From positions 1 to 52,401 of the forward strand of contig JAGBBW010000088.1 of assembly GCA_017938285.1 (NCBI GenBank): a stretch of 52,401 nt of DNA, in the 5' to 3' direction. Below are positions 52,270-52,401 of the stretch, one piece after another. The stretch is from Lachnospiraceae bacterium. GTDB lineage: Bacteria; Bacillota; Clostridia; Lachnospirales; Lachnospiraceae. Under the pieces are notes generated by a model. It did no database searches, was not told where the DNA came from, and saw only the letters and a program-made list of their open reading frames with translations. The position numbers were made by a program, and so were the translations under genes. The first letter of the stretch is position 1; every line of letters starts with the position of its first letter.

Positions 52270-52401
52270 TGTCAATACTTTGGACAAAAAAAGTTGAAAG
52301 GTTATCCAGCTTTTTTTAGTTCCTCATCCTCCTTCTGCTGAGGCGTCATATAACCAATGGCACTGTGAATCCGCTTACGGTTATACCAACCCTCTATGTA
52401 T
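52270..52401 (-). mobile_element. IS3-family element, right terminal part (continues past the window)
   Basis: The element ends TATTGACA (minus strand), preceded by GTCCAAAG, giving the ...CA end of IS3-type elements. It contains the last 32 codons of the transposase. The host sequence next to it is the truncated hipA. The other end and any target duplication are outside the window. Confidence 0.75.
52302..52401 (-). CDS. IS3-family transposase OrfB, C-terminal fragment
   Basis: The minus-strand frame entering from the window edge reads YIEGWYNRKRIHSAIGYMTP, then a Gln/Glu/Lys-rich end and TAA at 52304-52302. The YN-x-x-R-x-H-x-x-I/L-G-Y-x-x-P motif is the hallmark of the rve integrase C-terminus of IS3/IS150-type OrfB. 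Only about 32 residues are visible. Confidence 0.85.
   Translation of the reverse strand, partial: YIEGWYNRKRIHSAIGYMTPQQKEDEELKKAG

Noticed and set aside
1-52401. tRNA, rRNA or tmRNA genes
   Set aside because: No cloverleaf with a TTCRANNC-type arm or rRNA-like segment was recognised.

Overview
The window looks like chromosomal DNA of a motile, low-to-moderate GC Firmicute, most probably a Lachnospiraceae-type clostridium. This rests on family knowledge, not on a search. The evidence is strong AGGAGG-type ribosome binding sites, the HprK/Crh-like/WhiA/RapZ cluster, FliW-CsrA in a late flagellar operon, sigma-D-type promoters, and CDP-glycerol-dependent polymer genes. Both ends are insertion sequences: the 3' end of an IS4-type transposase gene on the left and the 3' end of an IS3-type element on the right. 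The window may therefore be a contig that broke at repeats.

Layout. 1-2700 is an accessory strip: transposase remnant, a small Xre regulator, a divergent lipoprotein with a palindrome over its promoter, and a cysteine-peptidase-fold protein behind a perfect cre-like palindrome. 2715-9086 (minus strand) carries an MsbA-like ABC exporter, pfkA and dnaE. 9168-18552 (minus) is a housekeeping/carbon-control block read in the order ftsH, uvrC, hprK, glcK, murB, rapZ, whiA, crh-like. A 144-bp MITE-like element with an 8-bp target duplication sits between uvrC and hprK. 18571-18963 is a repeat-rich leader that contains the ftsH promoter and abuts a probably shortened gene.

18964-34331 (minus) is a late flagellar region: flgM, flgN, two tandem flgK paralogues, flgL, fliW, csrA, flaG, fliD, fliS, a FliT-like gene, a large secreted protein of unknown function, a family-2 glycosyltransferase and a Maf/MptE-like protein. 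Two nearly identical sigma-D promoters lie upstream of flgM and upstream of flaG. 34470-35738 is diaminopimelate decarboxylase, with a palindrome over its promoter.

35890-46375 (minus) is a surface-polymer locus. It has three large paralogous proteins, each an N-terminal CDP-glycerol glycerophosphotransferase domain fused to a C-terminal GT4 glycosyltransferase; the middle one has lost the signature histidines of its first domain. With them are TagD (the CDP-glycerol supplier) and a beta-helix lipoprotein on a 24-copy EPTA/EPTV stalk. This locus is the strongest candidate for an undescribed system. 46536-51111 (plus) is parE, a MazG-like gene and parC, divergent from the polymer locus across back-to-back promoters. 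The window ends in a HipA-type kinase gene cut at its 5' end by the IS3-type element.
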